64,000 bases of DNA from Cryomorpha sp963836915 (lineage in GTDB: Bacteria > Bacteroidota > Bacteroidia > Flavobacteriales_D > Cryomorphaceae), in the NCBI GenBank assembly GCA_963836915.1, contig CAWILH010000002.1, forward strand, positions 3,286,001 to 3,350,000. Reading direction: 5' to 3'. The position numbers and the translations under genes were made by a program. This document shows, one piece after another, positions 27,239 to 36,024 of the stretch (its first letter is position 1; each line of letters opens with the position of its first letter). The notes under the pieces are model-generated. The model saw only the letters and a list, made by a program, of their open reading frames with translations, ran no database searches and was not told where the DNA came from.

Positions 27239-27410
27239 ACTGTTTTGCGTGGTTACAGGCATTCGCCTGACCCTAATTTCGGGTCGGAAAGTTCGGTATT
27301 TTTTTTGAACCCAGTGGCAGATCATAAGCAGATGATGCCGATCTGGTCAAGTAGCTGGATGAGAAGGTTTAGGGTTGAGATCTGGTTTACGCATTTGCTG
27401 AAAAGCATAC

Positions 27411-27938
27411 CTAATGCCTCACCATTATGACCCGCCACTTATTATCGAGCCTGCACCGCCTGCCTTTGTATAGAATGCTGAATAGCCCAAAGGCCAGCAA
27501 CGGCCCGGATACGTACATAATATTAGGATTGATCACTGTGCCGCCATCATCGCCTATCAGGCCGTTTACCGCCGAAAGCCCTATCAAGTTAGAACCTATG
27601 ATCATGGCGTAACCCCCGATGTTCCTTATCGTTTCAACCTGCGAGCGGATGGCGACTGCATCTATTTGCCTTAACGCAATCTCTTGATAATCATTTATGA
27701 AAATACTGCTGTCGCTAAATTTTACAAGTGTTCCTTTCACATAACCCTTCTCATCAGCATAGCTAAACTCTATTTCATCTCCTATATAAAAGCGTACCCT
27801 TTTCTTTAGCTTCTTCCCTGGCTTCTCGAGCAATAGGTATTCATCAATCTGCGCATAAGTGCTGGCAGGAGCGATGAGCCATATGAGGCTTATCAGTAGC
27901 AGGAGATGGCTTCCGCCAATTTTCAGAATTCTATTCAT
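27411..27938 (-). CDS. Hypothetical exported membrane-associated protein
   Basis: 175 residues from the ATG at 27938. The N-terminus has a signal-like hydrophobic stretch (LLLLISLIWLIAPASTYAQ). The body has a beta-rich segment (RVRFYIGDEIEFSYADEKGYVKG, possibly SH3-like) and two C-terminal hydrophobic helices (about 110-150). I do not recognise the family. Its ATG lies inside the last codons of the aldehyde dehydrogenase gene (8-bp overlap), so expression is coupled to that gene. Confidence 0.65.
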   Translation of the reverse strand: MNRILKIGGSHLLLLISLIWLIAPASTYAQIDEYLLLEKPGKKLKKRVRFYIGDEIEFSYADEKGYVKGTLVKFSDSSIFINDYQEIALRQIDAVAIRSQVETIRNIGGYAMIIGSNLIGLSAVNGLIGDDGGTVINPNIMYVSGPLLAFGLFSILYKGRRCRLDNKWRVIMVRH

Positions 27939-29376
27939 ATTTAATGCAAACATTTTTGGGCTCCGTAAAAAATTTCATGGCTTCATGGCCGCCTTCCCTG
28001 CCCACACCTGAGCTGGCCATACCGCCAAAAGGTGTGCGGAGATCGCGCTCCAGCCAGCAATTGACCCATACGATGCCGGCCTTTACCCTTGACGCTAAGG
28101 CATGCGCCCGGGTTACATCTTGCGTCCATATCGTAGCGGAAAGTCCATATTCGGTGGCATTGGCTTTTGCCAAAGCATCATCATCATTGGCGAATGGCTC
28201 GATGGTGACCACGGGGCCAAAAATTTCTTCTTGATTGGTACGGCATTGCTGGTTAAGCCCTTCTATCACCGTAGGCTCCATATAATAGCCAGCACGCAGC
28301 GCGCCATCCAGTTTCACTCTGTTTCCACCATGCAGTATGGTGCCGCCTTCTTCTTGCGCCAATGCCACATAGCTCAATATTTTTTCAAGATGCGACTCAC
28401 TTACTATGGCTCCCATTTTCGTGGTCTCATCGGCGGGGTCGCCTATTTTTAGCGTTGCCACCTCTTCCAGAAAGGCCGTTTTAAAGCGCTCATAGATCGA
28501 TTCTTCGACCAGTATGCGTGAGCCGCAAAGGCATATTTGCCCTTGATTGGCAAAGGAAGATCTTACGCTAGTGCGTACCATACGATCAAAGTCGCAGTCG
28601 GCAAAAATGATATTTGGATTTTTTCCGCCCAACTCCAGCGAAAGTTTTTTGAAGGATTTTCCTGCGGTACCGATGATTTTTTTTCCTGTGGCGGTTCCTC
28701 CGGTAAAAGAGATGGCTTGGATGCCCGGATGTTTGCAAAGCGCATCGCCGGTATGAGCTCCATCGCCATGCAAGATATTCAGTACACCGCCTGGAAGCCC
28801 GATCTCATGGGCACATTGGGAGAGTAAGTAAGCCGTGATCGGCGTAATTTCGGAAGGCTTGGCTATCACCGTGTTTCCAGCTGCCAGCGCAGGTGCTATC
28901 TTCCAAGTGAATAGGTAGAGCGGCAGGTTCCAAGGCGATATGCAGGCCACCACACCCATAGGCCGGCGCAGGGTATAGTTGATTCCGAGCCCTTCGGTAT
29001 AGTGGCTTTCGCTCGCGAACTGGCTGGCCGCAGCCGCAAAGAATTCGAGATTTTTTATAGCCCTCGGGATGTCTACCTGTCGGGCGAGCTTCACAGGTTT
29101 GCCATTGTCGCGAGACTCGGCCACAGCAAAGTGTTCTAGCTTGGTGCGCACGGCTTCCGCCAATAAGACCAAATAGCGTCCGCGCTCTGAAGATGAGAGG
29201 TTAGACCATGAAGGAAAAGCTTGTTCTGCGGCCTTGTAAGCCGCTTCTACATCGGTGGCGGTGCTATTGGGAATACCTCCATAGACTTTTCCGTTGGCAG
29301 GCTCAAAATTATCAAGCCACATCTTTTCGGCCGGTTCTACAAAATGTCCACCTACATAATTCAGTATTCGCTCCAT
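27931..29376 (-). CDS. Aldehyde dehydrogenase (aminomuconate/hydroxymuconate-semialdehyde type)
   Basis: 481 residues of the NAD(P)-dependent ALDH superfamily. Catalytic marks are CISPWNLPLYLF (cofactor loop), FTGGTATGK, ELGGKNPNIIFAD (general base Glu) and NQGQICLCGSR with the nucleophile Cys, then EEIFGPVV. The resemblance is to ALDH8-type and bacterial 2-aminomuconate/2-hydroxymuconate semialdehyde dehydrogenases. With the RidA-like aminomuconate-deaminase gene and a cyclase-family hydrolase in the window, a tryptophan/kynurenine ring-cleavage role is plausible but the genes are not clustered. Substrate not provable from sequence. Confidence 0.88.
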   Translation of the reverse strand: MERILNYVGGHFVEPAEKMWLDNFEPANGKVYGGIPNSTATDVEAAYKAAEQAFPSWSNLSSSERGRYLVLLAEAVRTKLEHFAVAESRDNGKPVKLARQVDIPRAIKNLEFFAAAASQFASESHYTEGLGINYTLRRPMGVVACISPWNLPLYLFTWKIAPALAAGNTVIAKPSEITPITAYLLSQCAHEIGLPGGVLNILHGDGAHTGDALCKHPGIQAISFTGGTATGKKIIGTAGKSFKKLSLELGGKNPNIIFADCDFDRMVRTSVRSSFANQGQICLCGSRILVEESIYERFKTAFLEEVATLKIGDPADETTKMGAIVSESHLEKILSYVALAQEEGGTILHGGNRVKLDGALRAGYYMEPTVIEGLNQQCRTNQEEIFGPVVTIEPFANDDDALAKANATEYGLSATIWTQDVTRAHALASRVKAGIVWVNCWLERDLRTPFGGMASSGVGREGGHEAMKFFTEPKNVCIKYE

Positions 29377-29594
29377 GCCGCTAATGTCGAAATATTATTG
29401 GAGCCACAATAAGATTTGATTTTTGCATGAGCCAAGAGAATTAATAAAACAGGGAGTTCTGGGTATGGGCGAAGATAAGGAGATAAAGCTAAGGGAGATA
29501 GGATGAAGTAGGGCATGGTGCGGGGCTTGGGTAATGTTAAATTAGGTTAAGGCACCTGATATCTAGCGTACTAAGACTCTAACTTTGTGTCGTA

Positions 29595-31160
29595 TTGAAA
29601 AAATCTTTCATCACCCTTCTTATTGCTTTGATCAGTATTGCGCTGCTCGGCCTTATTGCCATACAGATGTATTGGATTCAAAATGCGGTGGCGCTTCGCG
29701 ACTCACAGTTCAGGCGAAATGTAATGGCGGCTGTATCTGATGTGAACAAAACCTTGGAGCGGCGCGAGAAAATCAATCGTTTGCAAAAGCACGGGTTTGC
29801 GCGATACTTGCTTCAATTGGACAGTGCCAAAACCACAGAGATCAATCAGCGCCGAAAGAAATCGAAGGGTCTCTTGGAGCGCAGTTCCATGCAGGGTGAT
29901 AGCATGCGGGATGCCGCATTCGCTTTTCGGTTCGATGATTCTGCCGACCGCCGAAATACCAACCTGACCAATGAAAATCTCGATGAGCTGATAGCATCGG
30001 AAAAGCGTCTTTTCGAAGCCAAATTGGGTGAAGCCACGGAGCTAGACGGTTTTCGGATTCGTGAATTTGGAGAGATGCTCTATAATATTCTTTCCATCGA
30101 TGCGAGCTCTGACTTTTTGATGCGGCTTGATGCCAATGAAATGGATACTTTGTTGAAGTCCGCCTTATTAGATTTTGGTGCTATTTCTGCTGGTTATCAT
30201 TTTGGTGTCTTTGATGAAGCGAGTGATACGCGACTTATGCCAGACCGCAGTGAACCTATTGCCGATGCGCTCAAGGAAAAGGGCTATCGAATACGTCTTT
30301 TGGGTTCGGATTACGGCACTCCTGTTACATTTCTCTATATCTGGTTTCCCGATCAAGAAAAGTATCTGGTGGGTACTTTGCGGCCATTGCTTATATCATC
30401 GGGGCTGTTCATTCTCACCATCATTTTGGCGTTCAGCTTTACTATCTCTACCATTCTCAGGCAGAAGAAGATCTCTGAGATCAAGAATGATTTTATCAAT
30501 AATATGACTCACGAATTGAAGACACCCATATCTACGATCTCGCTGGCTTGCGAAGCGCTTAGAGATCCTGTGATGGCAAAATCTGCTGATAGGGTGGGCA
30601 AGTTTGTGACCATGATCAATGATGAGAACAAAAGGTTGGGGGCTTTGGTAGAGAATGTTCTGCGCAGTGCGGTGCTCGACAGGAGTAAGCTGGAATTGGC
30701 TGCCGATGAGATCGAGATTCATGAAGTTATAGCCACGGCTATAAAGAATATAGCTCTTCAGGCTGAGCAGAAAGGGGGAGAAGTGTCGCAAGAGCTTGCT
30801 GCCAAAGAGCATATAGTCTTAGGAGATCGGATACATCTGGCCAACGTGGTGTATAACCTGATAGACAACGCTATAAAATATAGCTCAGGGGCTCCAAAAA
30901 TAGGTGTTCGCACCCATAGCGATCCAGAAGCGGTCTATGTGGAAGTGAGCGACACAGGAATCGGGATACGCAAGGAAGACCAAAAAAGAATATTCGATAA
31001 ACTATACCGTGTACCGACCGGAAACATTCATAATGCCAAAGGCTTCGGACTGGGGCTTAGTTATGTATCTGCCATTGTGCAAAAGCATAACGGTACGGTT
31101 TCTGTTCAAAGCGAATTAGGAAAAGGTTCCATTTTTACCATTCAATTACCATTACTATGA
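29595..31160 (+). CDS. Sensor histidine kinase
   Basis: 521 residues, TTG start. Transmembrane helix 1 (about 5-24) and helix 2 (about 265-288) bracket a 240-residue periplasmic sensor with no recognised domain. Then HisKA with the phospho-accepting His306 in NNMTHELKTPIS, and HATPase_c (NLIDNAIKYS, DTGIGIRKED, GFGLGLSYV). The stop overlaps the response-regulator start by 4 bp. The pair resembles RprX/RprY of Bacteroides in layout. TTG at 29595 is needed to keep helix 1; TAACTTTG at 29580-29587 matches a -7 element very close to it, so any leader would be extremely short. The signal sensed is unknown. Confidence 0.93.
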   Translation: MKKSFITLLIALISIALLGLIAIQMYWIQNAVALRDSQFRRNVMAAVSDVNKTLERREKINRLQKHGFARYLLQLDSAKTTEINQRRKKSKGLLERSSMQGDSMRDAAFAFRFDDSADRRNTNLTNENLDELIASEKRLFEAKLGEATELDGFRIREFGEMLYNILSIDASSDFLMRLDANEMDTLLKSALLDFGAISAGYHFGVFDEASDTRLMPDRSEPIADALKEKGYRIRLLGSDYGTPVTFLYIWFPDQEKYLVGTLRPLLISSGLFILTIILAFSFTISTILRQKKISEIKNDFINNMTHELKTPISTISLACEALRDPVMAKSADRVGKFVTMINDENKRLGALVENVLRSAVLDRSKLELAADEIEIHEVIATAIKNIALQAEQKGGEVSQELAAKEHIVLGDRIHLANVVYNLIDNAIKYSSGAPKIGVRTHSDPEAVYVEVSDTGIGIRKEDQKRIFDKLYRVPTGNIHNAKGFGLGLSYVSAIVQKHNGTVSVQSELGKGSIFTIQLPLL

Positions 31161-31855
31161 TAAGTTCAAAAACACGTATTCTATTGGCCGAAGATGATCC
31201 AAACCTAGGTCAACTTCTCAAAGATTATTTAGATGCAAAAGATTTTGAAACCGTGCTCTGTACCGATGGAGATCGCGCATTTAAGACTTTTTCAAAAGAG
31301 CAATTTGACTTCGTGCTGCTCGATGTGATGATGCCGCTCAAAGATGGTTTTACGGTGGCCAAGGAGATAAGGACAATGAACTCCAAAGTTCCCATCATCT
31401 TTCTTACTGCCAAGTCGATGAAGGAAGACACTTTGAAGGGATTCAGTCTGGGCGCTGATGATTATATCACTAAGCCTTTTTCAATGGAAGAACTATTGGT
31501 GAGAATAAATGCGGTAATACGCCGCACCGATCAAGGCAGGACAGAAGAAGAGTCAAAAGATGATCTGCGTCTCGGTATTTTTCATTTCGACTTTGATCGC
31601 CAGCTGCTCGCACACGGGAGCGAAGAGACCAAGCTCACCACAAAGGAAAACGAGCTGCTCTATCTGCTATTTAAGAACCGCAATGGTGTGCTGGAAAGAA
31701 ACTATGCGCTGAATGCAATCTGGGGCGATGACAATTACTTTAACGGCCGGAGCATGGATGTTTATATCGCGAAGCTGCGCAAGCATTTAAAGCCCGATGG
31801 CAAGATCGAAATCATCAATATTCACGGTAAGGGGTTCAAGCTATTGGTAAATTAG
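31157..31855 (+). CDS. OmpR-family response regulator (RprY-like)
   Basis: 232 residues: receiver domain (acidic pocket AEDDPN, phospho-acceptor Asp56 in VLLDVMMPLKDGF, Thr in FLTAKS, Lys in ITKPFS) and a C-terminal winged-helix DNA-binding domain (LTTKENELLYLLFKNRNGVL, MDVYIAKLRKHLKPDG, IINIHGKGFKLLV). It is translationally coupled to the kinase gene. Regulated genes cannot be deduced from the window. The 75 bp after it hold no clear terminator. Confidence 0.94.
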   Translation: MISSKTRILLAEDDPNLGQLLKDYLDAKDFETVLCTDGDRAFKTFSKEQFDFVLLDVMMPLKDGFTVAKEIRTMNSKVPIIFLTAKSMKEDTLKGFSLGADDYITKPFSMEELLVRINAVIRRTDQGRTEEESKDDLRLGIFHFDFDRQLLAHGSEETKLTTKENELLYLLFKNRNGVLERNYALNAIWGDDNYFNGRSMDVYIAKLRKHLKPDGKIEIINIHGKGFKLLVN

Positions 31856-31930
31856 CGCAAAAAGGTTTCGGGGATTGAAACTGTCCAAAGCACATTATAG
31901 GGCCGATGCCAGTTTGCGAAAAAAGAAGAA

Positions 31931-32719
31931 TTACATATTTCCAGTACGCCCGCCATCTACAGGTAGGTTGATGCCAGAAATATAAGATGCCGCCGGACTG
32001 GCCAAGAAACAGATTCCATTTGCTACTTCCTCCGGTTGGCCTACTCTTCCCATCGGAGCTGCCTTGCCCATTGCAGCAAGTACTTCATGGGTAGATTTTC
32101 CAGTCTCATTTGACTTACGTTGGGCTATCGCATCGAGCCTGCCGGTGGCAGTAGCGCCAGGTAATACATTATTTACGGTGATATTATACTCGCCAAGTTC
32201 ATTGGCCAGAGTCTTGGCCCAATTGGCTACAGCCCCACGTACCGAATTAGAAACGCCAAGATTGGGCAAGGGCTGCTTTACAGAGGTGGAAAGCACATTA
32301 ATTATTCTGCCATATCCCGCACGCTTCATCCCCTCCCAAGTATGCTGTACCAAGATATGATTGCATATAAGGTGCATATTCAAGGCGTCAATAAATTCTT
32401 TGGTCTTTGCATTGATGGCCTTTCCAGGCGGCGGCCCGCCAGTATTGTTTACGAGTATGTGCACATCTCCGACTTCTGCCAACCCATCGTTCAGGGCGGT
32501 TTCTAACCTCTCGGGATATGAAAAATCGGCTACGATATACCTATGATCTAAACCTGAAATCGCTGCCAACTCTTCACGTACTTCTTTCAGCTTCTTTTCA
32601 TTTCGCGCAAGCAAAACAACCTTTGCACCAAGCTTGGTCATCCCTAAGGCTGTTGCCTTTCCGATACCCTGCGTACTCCCTGCTACCAAGGCCGTTTTTC
32701 CTTTAAGGCTGATGTCCAT
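31931..32719 (-). CDS. Short-chain dehydrogenase/reductase
   Basis: 262 residues from the ATG at 32719 (MDISLKGKTALVAGSTQGIG); earlier in-frame starts add a tail without family similarity. Classical SDR marks: AGSTQGIGKATA (cofactor loop), LVNNTGGP, catalytic Ser/Tyr/Lys region where the expected YxxxK is replaced by SNSVRGAVANWAKTLA, so the catalytic Tyr is not visible while the Lys is displaced. The C-terminus YISGINLPVDGGRTGN is normal. Loss of the Tyr resembles the 3-oxoacyl-ACP-reductase-like atypical SDR subgroup; activity should not be assumed. Confidence 0.85.
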   Translation of the reverse strand: MDISLKGKTALVAGSTQGIGKATALGMTKLGAKVVLLARNEKKLKEVREELAAISGLDHRYIVADFSYPERLETALNDGLAEVGDVHILVNNTGGPPPGKAINAKTKEFIDALNMHLICNHILVQHTWEGMKRAGYGRIINVLSTSVKQPLPNLGVSNSVRGAVANWAKTLANELGEYNITVNNVLPGATATGRLDAIAQRKSNETGKSTHEVLAAMGKAAPMGRVGQPEEVANGICFLASPAASYISGINLPVDGGRTGNM

Positions 32720-32750
32720 TATCCATTGTTTTTGTTTACGCCGCAATATC

Positions 32751-32897
32751 TTAAAAATTTGGAAGCCAATGCCCAACCAATTCCTGTTTGAATGACTCAT
32801 CTTTTGCCAAAAGCACTCTTTGCACAGCACTCTTGGCAATGTTGCTATCTCGTACTGTGCTACCGCCTAGCTCGTTATGCGCCGTACGGTCATTCAT
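32751..32897 (-). CDS. Small or remnant coding stretch upstream of the SDR gene
   Basis: An open frame of 48 residues from ATG 32897 (MNDRTAHNELGGSTVRDSNI...) to TAA 32751, 31 bp before the SDR start. The frame remains open upstream without a start to about 32964 (reading ISYINEDKAAAVTSIRA), so the protein-like sequence is longer than the ATG allows. Amino-acid composition looks like real soluble protein, not random, but I recognise no family. It may be a truncated gene remnant, a gene with a rare start codon, or chance. Confidence 0.3.
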   Translation of the reverse strand: MNDRTAHNELGGSTVRDSNIAKSAVQRVLLAKDESFKQELVGHWLPNF

Positions 32898-32965
32898 GGC
32901 GCGGATAGATGTAACCGCCGCTGCCTTATCTTCGTTAATATAACTTATCCTATAAAAGGTGAGCT

Positions 32966-33487
32966 ATGCGATATATATACGTCTTGACCATTATTATTCT
33001 TGCTTCTTGCAGTGACCCTGTTGATAGCGAAATGGCCGTAAGTGCCAATGCGCACGAGCCAGCCTTCATCGCCTGGCACGATATGTCAGAGACCGGCCTA
33101 CCAATCACCGTCCTGAACGACGATCCATCTATCGCTCCACTTCAGTCAGTGTGGAATGCAACCTTTGGGCGTGTGGAGCTGAGCAATGGCGATGGACTTA
33201 GCATGTACATAACCCGCGATACTACTACCTGTGCCGCAAGAAAGCAAGAGCTGGCCGAAGGGGTATTTGAAACTACTTACGTTGTTGAGACCGATACCTT
33301 GATCTTTTATGAATCGGGATTGCCGGGCGGAAGCAATTCTTATTTTCACTTTTTTGCTTCTTTTGAGCTCAAAAATGAACGTTATACTTTTGAGAATAAC
33401 CCATTGATAGAATTCAGCGAAGCTGAGATTCGGCAAATGGTGTATTTGGTTCAAAAAGCCAAAGTTTCTACCACTCAGCACTCATAA
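32966..33487 (+). CDS. Hypothetical lipoprotein
   Basis: 173 residues with a short lipoprotein signal (MRYIYVLTIIILASCSD, lipobox LASC). The body is mixed beta with a single other Cys and no recognised domain. Followed after 65 bp by another secreted protein in the same direction. Function unknown. Confidence 0.7.
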   Translation: MRYIYVLTIIILASCSDPVDSEMAVSANAHEPAFIAWHDMSETGLPITVLNDDPSIAPLQSVWNATFGRVELSNGDGLSMYITRDTTTCAARKQELAEGVFETTYVVETDTLIFYESGLPGGSNSYFHFFASFELKNERYTFENNPLIEFSEAEIRQMVYLVQKAKVSTTQHS

Positions 33488-33552
33488 GATTGGCTAGCAG
33501 AAAGGATTTCTTAATTTTGAATGCTCAAGATGAAAAGCGTCAACCTAAATTG

Positions 33553-34347
33553 ATGAAAATACTACGCCCCTTATTCTTTTCCTTCTTTCTGTTTTTTTCA
33601 TTCGGCTCCCAAGCGCAATCGCTGGTGCTGAATGGTATATATCAGGGAAAAGATCTCTACGTGAAGAATCCTTTTACCGATGATGGAGTCGGGTTTTGTG
33701 TGTACGAAGTATACGTAAATGGAAGCCTTACGCGCGATGAAATTAACAGCAGCGCTTTTGCCATCGACTTCAATATTCTGGGAGTTGCTGTCGGGGCTCC
33801 CGTAGAAGTCATCTTAAAACATCGATCCCAGTGCAAGCCGATCGTGCTCAATCCGGAGTCTATCAAACCACACAGCACATTCAAAATAGAATCCATATCG
33901 GTAGATGGGAACATATTGAGTTGGAAGGCTTCTGGCGAAAGCGGTGCCCTGCCCTATATCGTGGAGCAATTCCGATGGAATAAATGGGTGAAAGCTGGCG
34001 AAGTGAACGGCGATGGCACTGCCGATCTTACGGCCTATAAATTTCAGCTTAGCCCGTACAGCGGTGAGAACAAAGTACGCCTGAAGCAGATAGACTATAC
34101 CGATAAGCCAAGATATTCTGATGCAGTGACCTATTCGGGCAAGTCGCAACCGGTAAGTTTTCAGCCTAAGAAAGTGGAGCGCGAAATCAGTTTTTCTACA
34201 TCCACGCGCTATGAGATTTTCGATAAGTATGGGAAGCTTGTAAAGACAGGCTACGCCAAATCGATAGATGTGGCTTCGTTGAAATCAGGTGAAGATTATT
34301 ACCTGAACTACGACAGCTCTTTCGGCGAGACCTTTCGGAAAAAGTAA
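33553..34347 (+). CDS. Secreted protein with T9SS-sorting-domain-like C-terminus
   Basis: 264 residues from the ATG at 33553, chosen for its signal peptide (MKILRPLFFSFFLFFSFGSQAQ). The middle part looks like beta-sandwich repeats (VLNGIYQGKDLYVKNPFTDD, ESISVDGNILSWKASGESG). The last ~55 residues (YEIFDKYGKLVKTGYAKSID, VASLKSGEDYYLNY) follow the pattern of type IX secretion C-terminal sorting domains, where YDxxGRLV and LxxGxYxL repeats are typical, though the final strand is degenerate. Surface localisation is therefore possible. No binding or catalytic motif seen. Confidence 0.7.
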   Translation: MKILRPLFFSFFLFFSFGSQAQSLVLNGIYQGKDLYVKNPFTDDGVGFCVYEVYVNGSLTRDEINSSAFAIDFNILGVAVGAPVEVILKHRSQCKPIVLNPESIKPHSTFKIESISVDGNILSWKASGESGALPYIVEQFRWNKWVKAGEVNGDGTADLTAYKFQLSPYSGENKVRLKQIDYTDKPRYSDAVTYSGKSQPVSFQPKKVEREISFSTSTRYEIFDKYGKLVKTGYAKSIDVASLKSGEDYYLNYDSSFGETFRKK

Positions 34348-34350
34348 GGT

Positions 34351-34983
34351 TTAAAGTCCGTATGAACAGAGCAATTTTTCTACGGCTTCGCTCAAGCTCA
34401 TGGATTCGTCCAGATGGATAGCTCTTATCCCTACTTGCCTTGCGGCCAATACATGGACTAGGGTATCGTCGATGAAGCCAGTTTCAGCTGGATTCAAATG
34501 ATGTAGCTCCAACATTTTTTCAAAAATGACCCGTTCCGGCTTGCGCTCTTTCAGCTCATGGCTATAGCCGACACCTTCGAAAAGGTTTTCAAAATTTTTC
34601 CATCCCAGCGCATTTTCGATGATAATGTGAAATGCCGCTTCGTGAACGCTATTGGTATTGCTGAGGAGAAAAAGCCTAAATCGATCAGCCAACGCTGCGA
34701 GCAATTCAAATCTCTCGATCGGGAATTGGCCTAGCAGGGCATTCCAAGATTTGATTATTTCGCCTTCTTCCGCTTGTGGCATATAATGCTTCAGGGCAGC
34801 TATAAAATCGGTTGAAGAAATGCGGCCCCGTTCAAAGTCTTGGAAAAGGTCGGATTGGACTTCTTTTGAAAAGGCTTCTTCTGCATTTTCCAATCCCAAT
34901 TGTGCAAAGGCGTCAATCGTTTTTTGGTGATCTATATCAAGCAATACTCCGCCCAAGTCGAAGATGATGTTTTGAAGCGCCAT
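34351..34983 (-). CDS. HAD-superfamily hydrolase, subfamily IA
   Basis: 210 residues. Motif I IIFDLGGVLLDID (nucleophile Asp about residue 9), motif II LLSNTNS, motif III Lys in LKERKPERVIFE and motif IV GFIDDTLVHV. Resembles YihX-type sugar-phosphate phosphatases (for example glucose-1-phosphatase), but HAD substrates cannot be read from sequence. It converges on the preceding secreted-protein gene with a 3-bp gap. Confidence 0.9.
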   Translation of the reverse strand: MALQNIIFDLGGVLLDIDHQKTIDAFAQLGLENAEEAFSKEVQSDLFQDFERGRISSTDFIAALKHYMPQAEEGEIIKSWNALLGQFPIERFELLAALADRFRLFLLSNTNSVHEAAFHIIIENALGWKNFENLFEGVGYSHELKERKPERVIFEKMLELHHLNPAETGFIDDTLVHVLAARQVGIRAIHLDESMSLSEAVEKLLCSYGL

Positions 34984-35012
34984 TTTTGTACGTTTAGTTC
35001 CTGATCAATAGG

Positions 35013-35044
35013 TTTGCCAATATGATAAATAAATTTTAATTTCG
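35013..35044 (+). promoter_or_regulatory. Promoter of the tRNA-Ala gene
   Basis: TTTG at 35013-35016, 20-bp spacer, then TAATTTCG at 35037-35044, a near match to the Bacteroidota consensus TTTG-N19-TAnnTTTG, ending 22 bp before the tRNA. Confidence 0.65.
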
Positions 35045-35066
35045 CCCTTCGTTAAAACCCAACGAT

Positions 35067-35140
35067 GGGGGATTAGCTCAGTTGGCTAGAGCGCTACGCT
35101 GGCAGTGTAGAGGCCATCGGTTCGAATCCGATATTCTCCA
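35067..35140 (+). tRNA. tRNA-Ala (GGC)
   Basis: 74-nt clover-leaf: acceptor GGGGGAT/ATTCTCC with G-U pairs, D-arm GCTC...GAGC, anticodon loop CTGGCAG (anticodon GGC) on stem CTACG/TGTAG, T-arm with GGTTCGAATCC, discriminator A, no encoded CCA. Followed by its own terminator. Confidence 0.94.
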
Positions 35141-35152
35141 CTTATTAAAGTT

Positions 35153-35182
35153 AAAAGCTGCTTTCGGGCAGCTTTTTTATTT
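35153..35182 (+). terminator. Intrinsic terminator after tRNA-Ala
   Basis: AAAAGCTGC / GCAGCTTTT stem with TTTCGG loop and a following T-rich tract. Confidence 0.85.
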
Positions 35183-35231
35183 TTAGTCCTTTTCAAATTC
35201 CGTCCTTTGGCGCTAGAGAAATTCTGGAAAA

Positions 35232-36011
35232 GTGAAAATATTCGACACCCATTCCCATATGTACAGCGATCAGTTTGATGCAGATCGCAGCAAATGTATG
35301 GATGCAGCATTGGCCCAAGGTGTATATATCACGGCCTTGCCCAATATAGATGTGGCCAGCATAGCTCCGCTAAAAGCGCTCATGGCCGATCATCCGCGGC
35401 AAACCATTGGAATGATGGGATTGCATCCATGCTCCGTTAAAGATGATTTTGAAGCACAGCTCTCCATGATAGAAGCCGAGCTAGATGCCGGGATCTATCA
35501 CGCAGTAGGCGAGATAGGGATCAACCTGTATTGGGATAAAACCCACATCGAAGCACAGAAGCGTGCCTTCCGTGTACAGATCAATTGGGCCAAGAAGCGA
35601 AAATTGCCCATCGTAATCCATGCTAGGGATTCTTTTGATGAGATCTGTGAAATCTTGGATGCTGAATATGAAGCGGGGCTCACTGGTGTGTTTCACTGCT
35701 TTACAGGCGGTGTGGCTGCGGCCAAAACGGTGTTGGGATATGACGGGTTCTTGATCGGCTTGGGTGGAGTGCTCAGTTTTAAGAATAGTGGCCTTGATAA
35801 AGTGGTGGCTGAGGTGGGTATCGACCGGGCTGTGCTCGAGACCGATGCTCCCTATCTTGCCCCTGCACCTTTTCGCGGTAAGCGGAATGAAACGGCTTAT
35901 ACCCGACATATAGCTCAAAAAGCCGCCGAAATTCTCGATATCACCATCGAAGAAGTGGCCGAGACCACAACCATGAATGCACTTAAACTCTTTCAGATTG
36001 AAGAAAAGTGA
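35232..36011 (+). CDS. tatD: TatD-family metal-dependent hydrolase
   Basis: 259 residues, GTG start giving MKIFDTHSHMYSDQFD, whose THSH motif supplies metal ligands. Others are GLHPCSVK, VGEIGINLYW (Glu ligand), VIHARDSF, FHCFTGG and LETDAPYLAP (Asp ligand). TatD proteins are metal-dependent DNases or 3'-exonucleases; physiological role in repair or RNA turnover is debated. Next gene starts 13 bp after its stop, suggesting co-transcription with asparaginase. Confidence 0.94.
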   Translation: MKIFDTHSHMYSDQFDADRSKCMDAALAQGVYITALPNIDVASIAPLKALMADHPRQTIGMMGLHPCSVKDDFEAQLSMIEAELDAGIYHAVGEIGINLYWDKTHIEAQKRAFRVQINWAKKRKLPIVIHARDSFDEICEILDAEYEAGLTGVFHCFTGGVAAAKTVLGYDGFLIGLGGVLSFKNSGLDKVVAEVGIDRAVLETDAPYLAPAPFRGKRNETAYTRHIAQKAAEILDITIEEVAETTTMNALKLFQIEEK

Positions 36012-36024
36012 AAGTCCCTTAACG

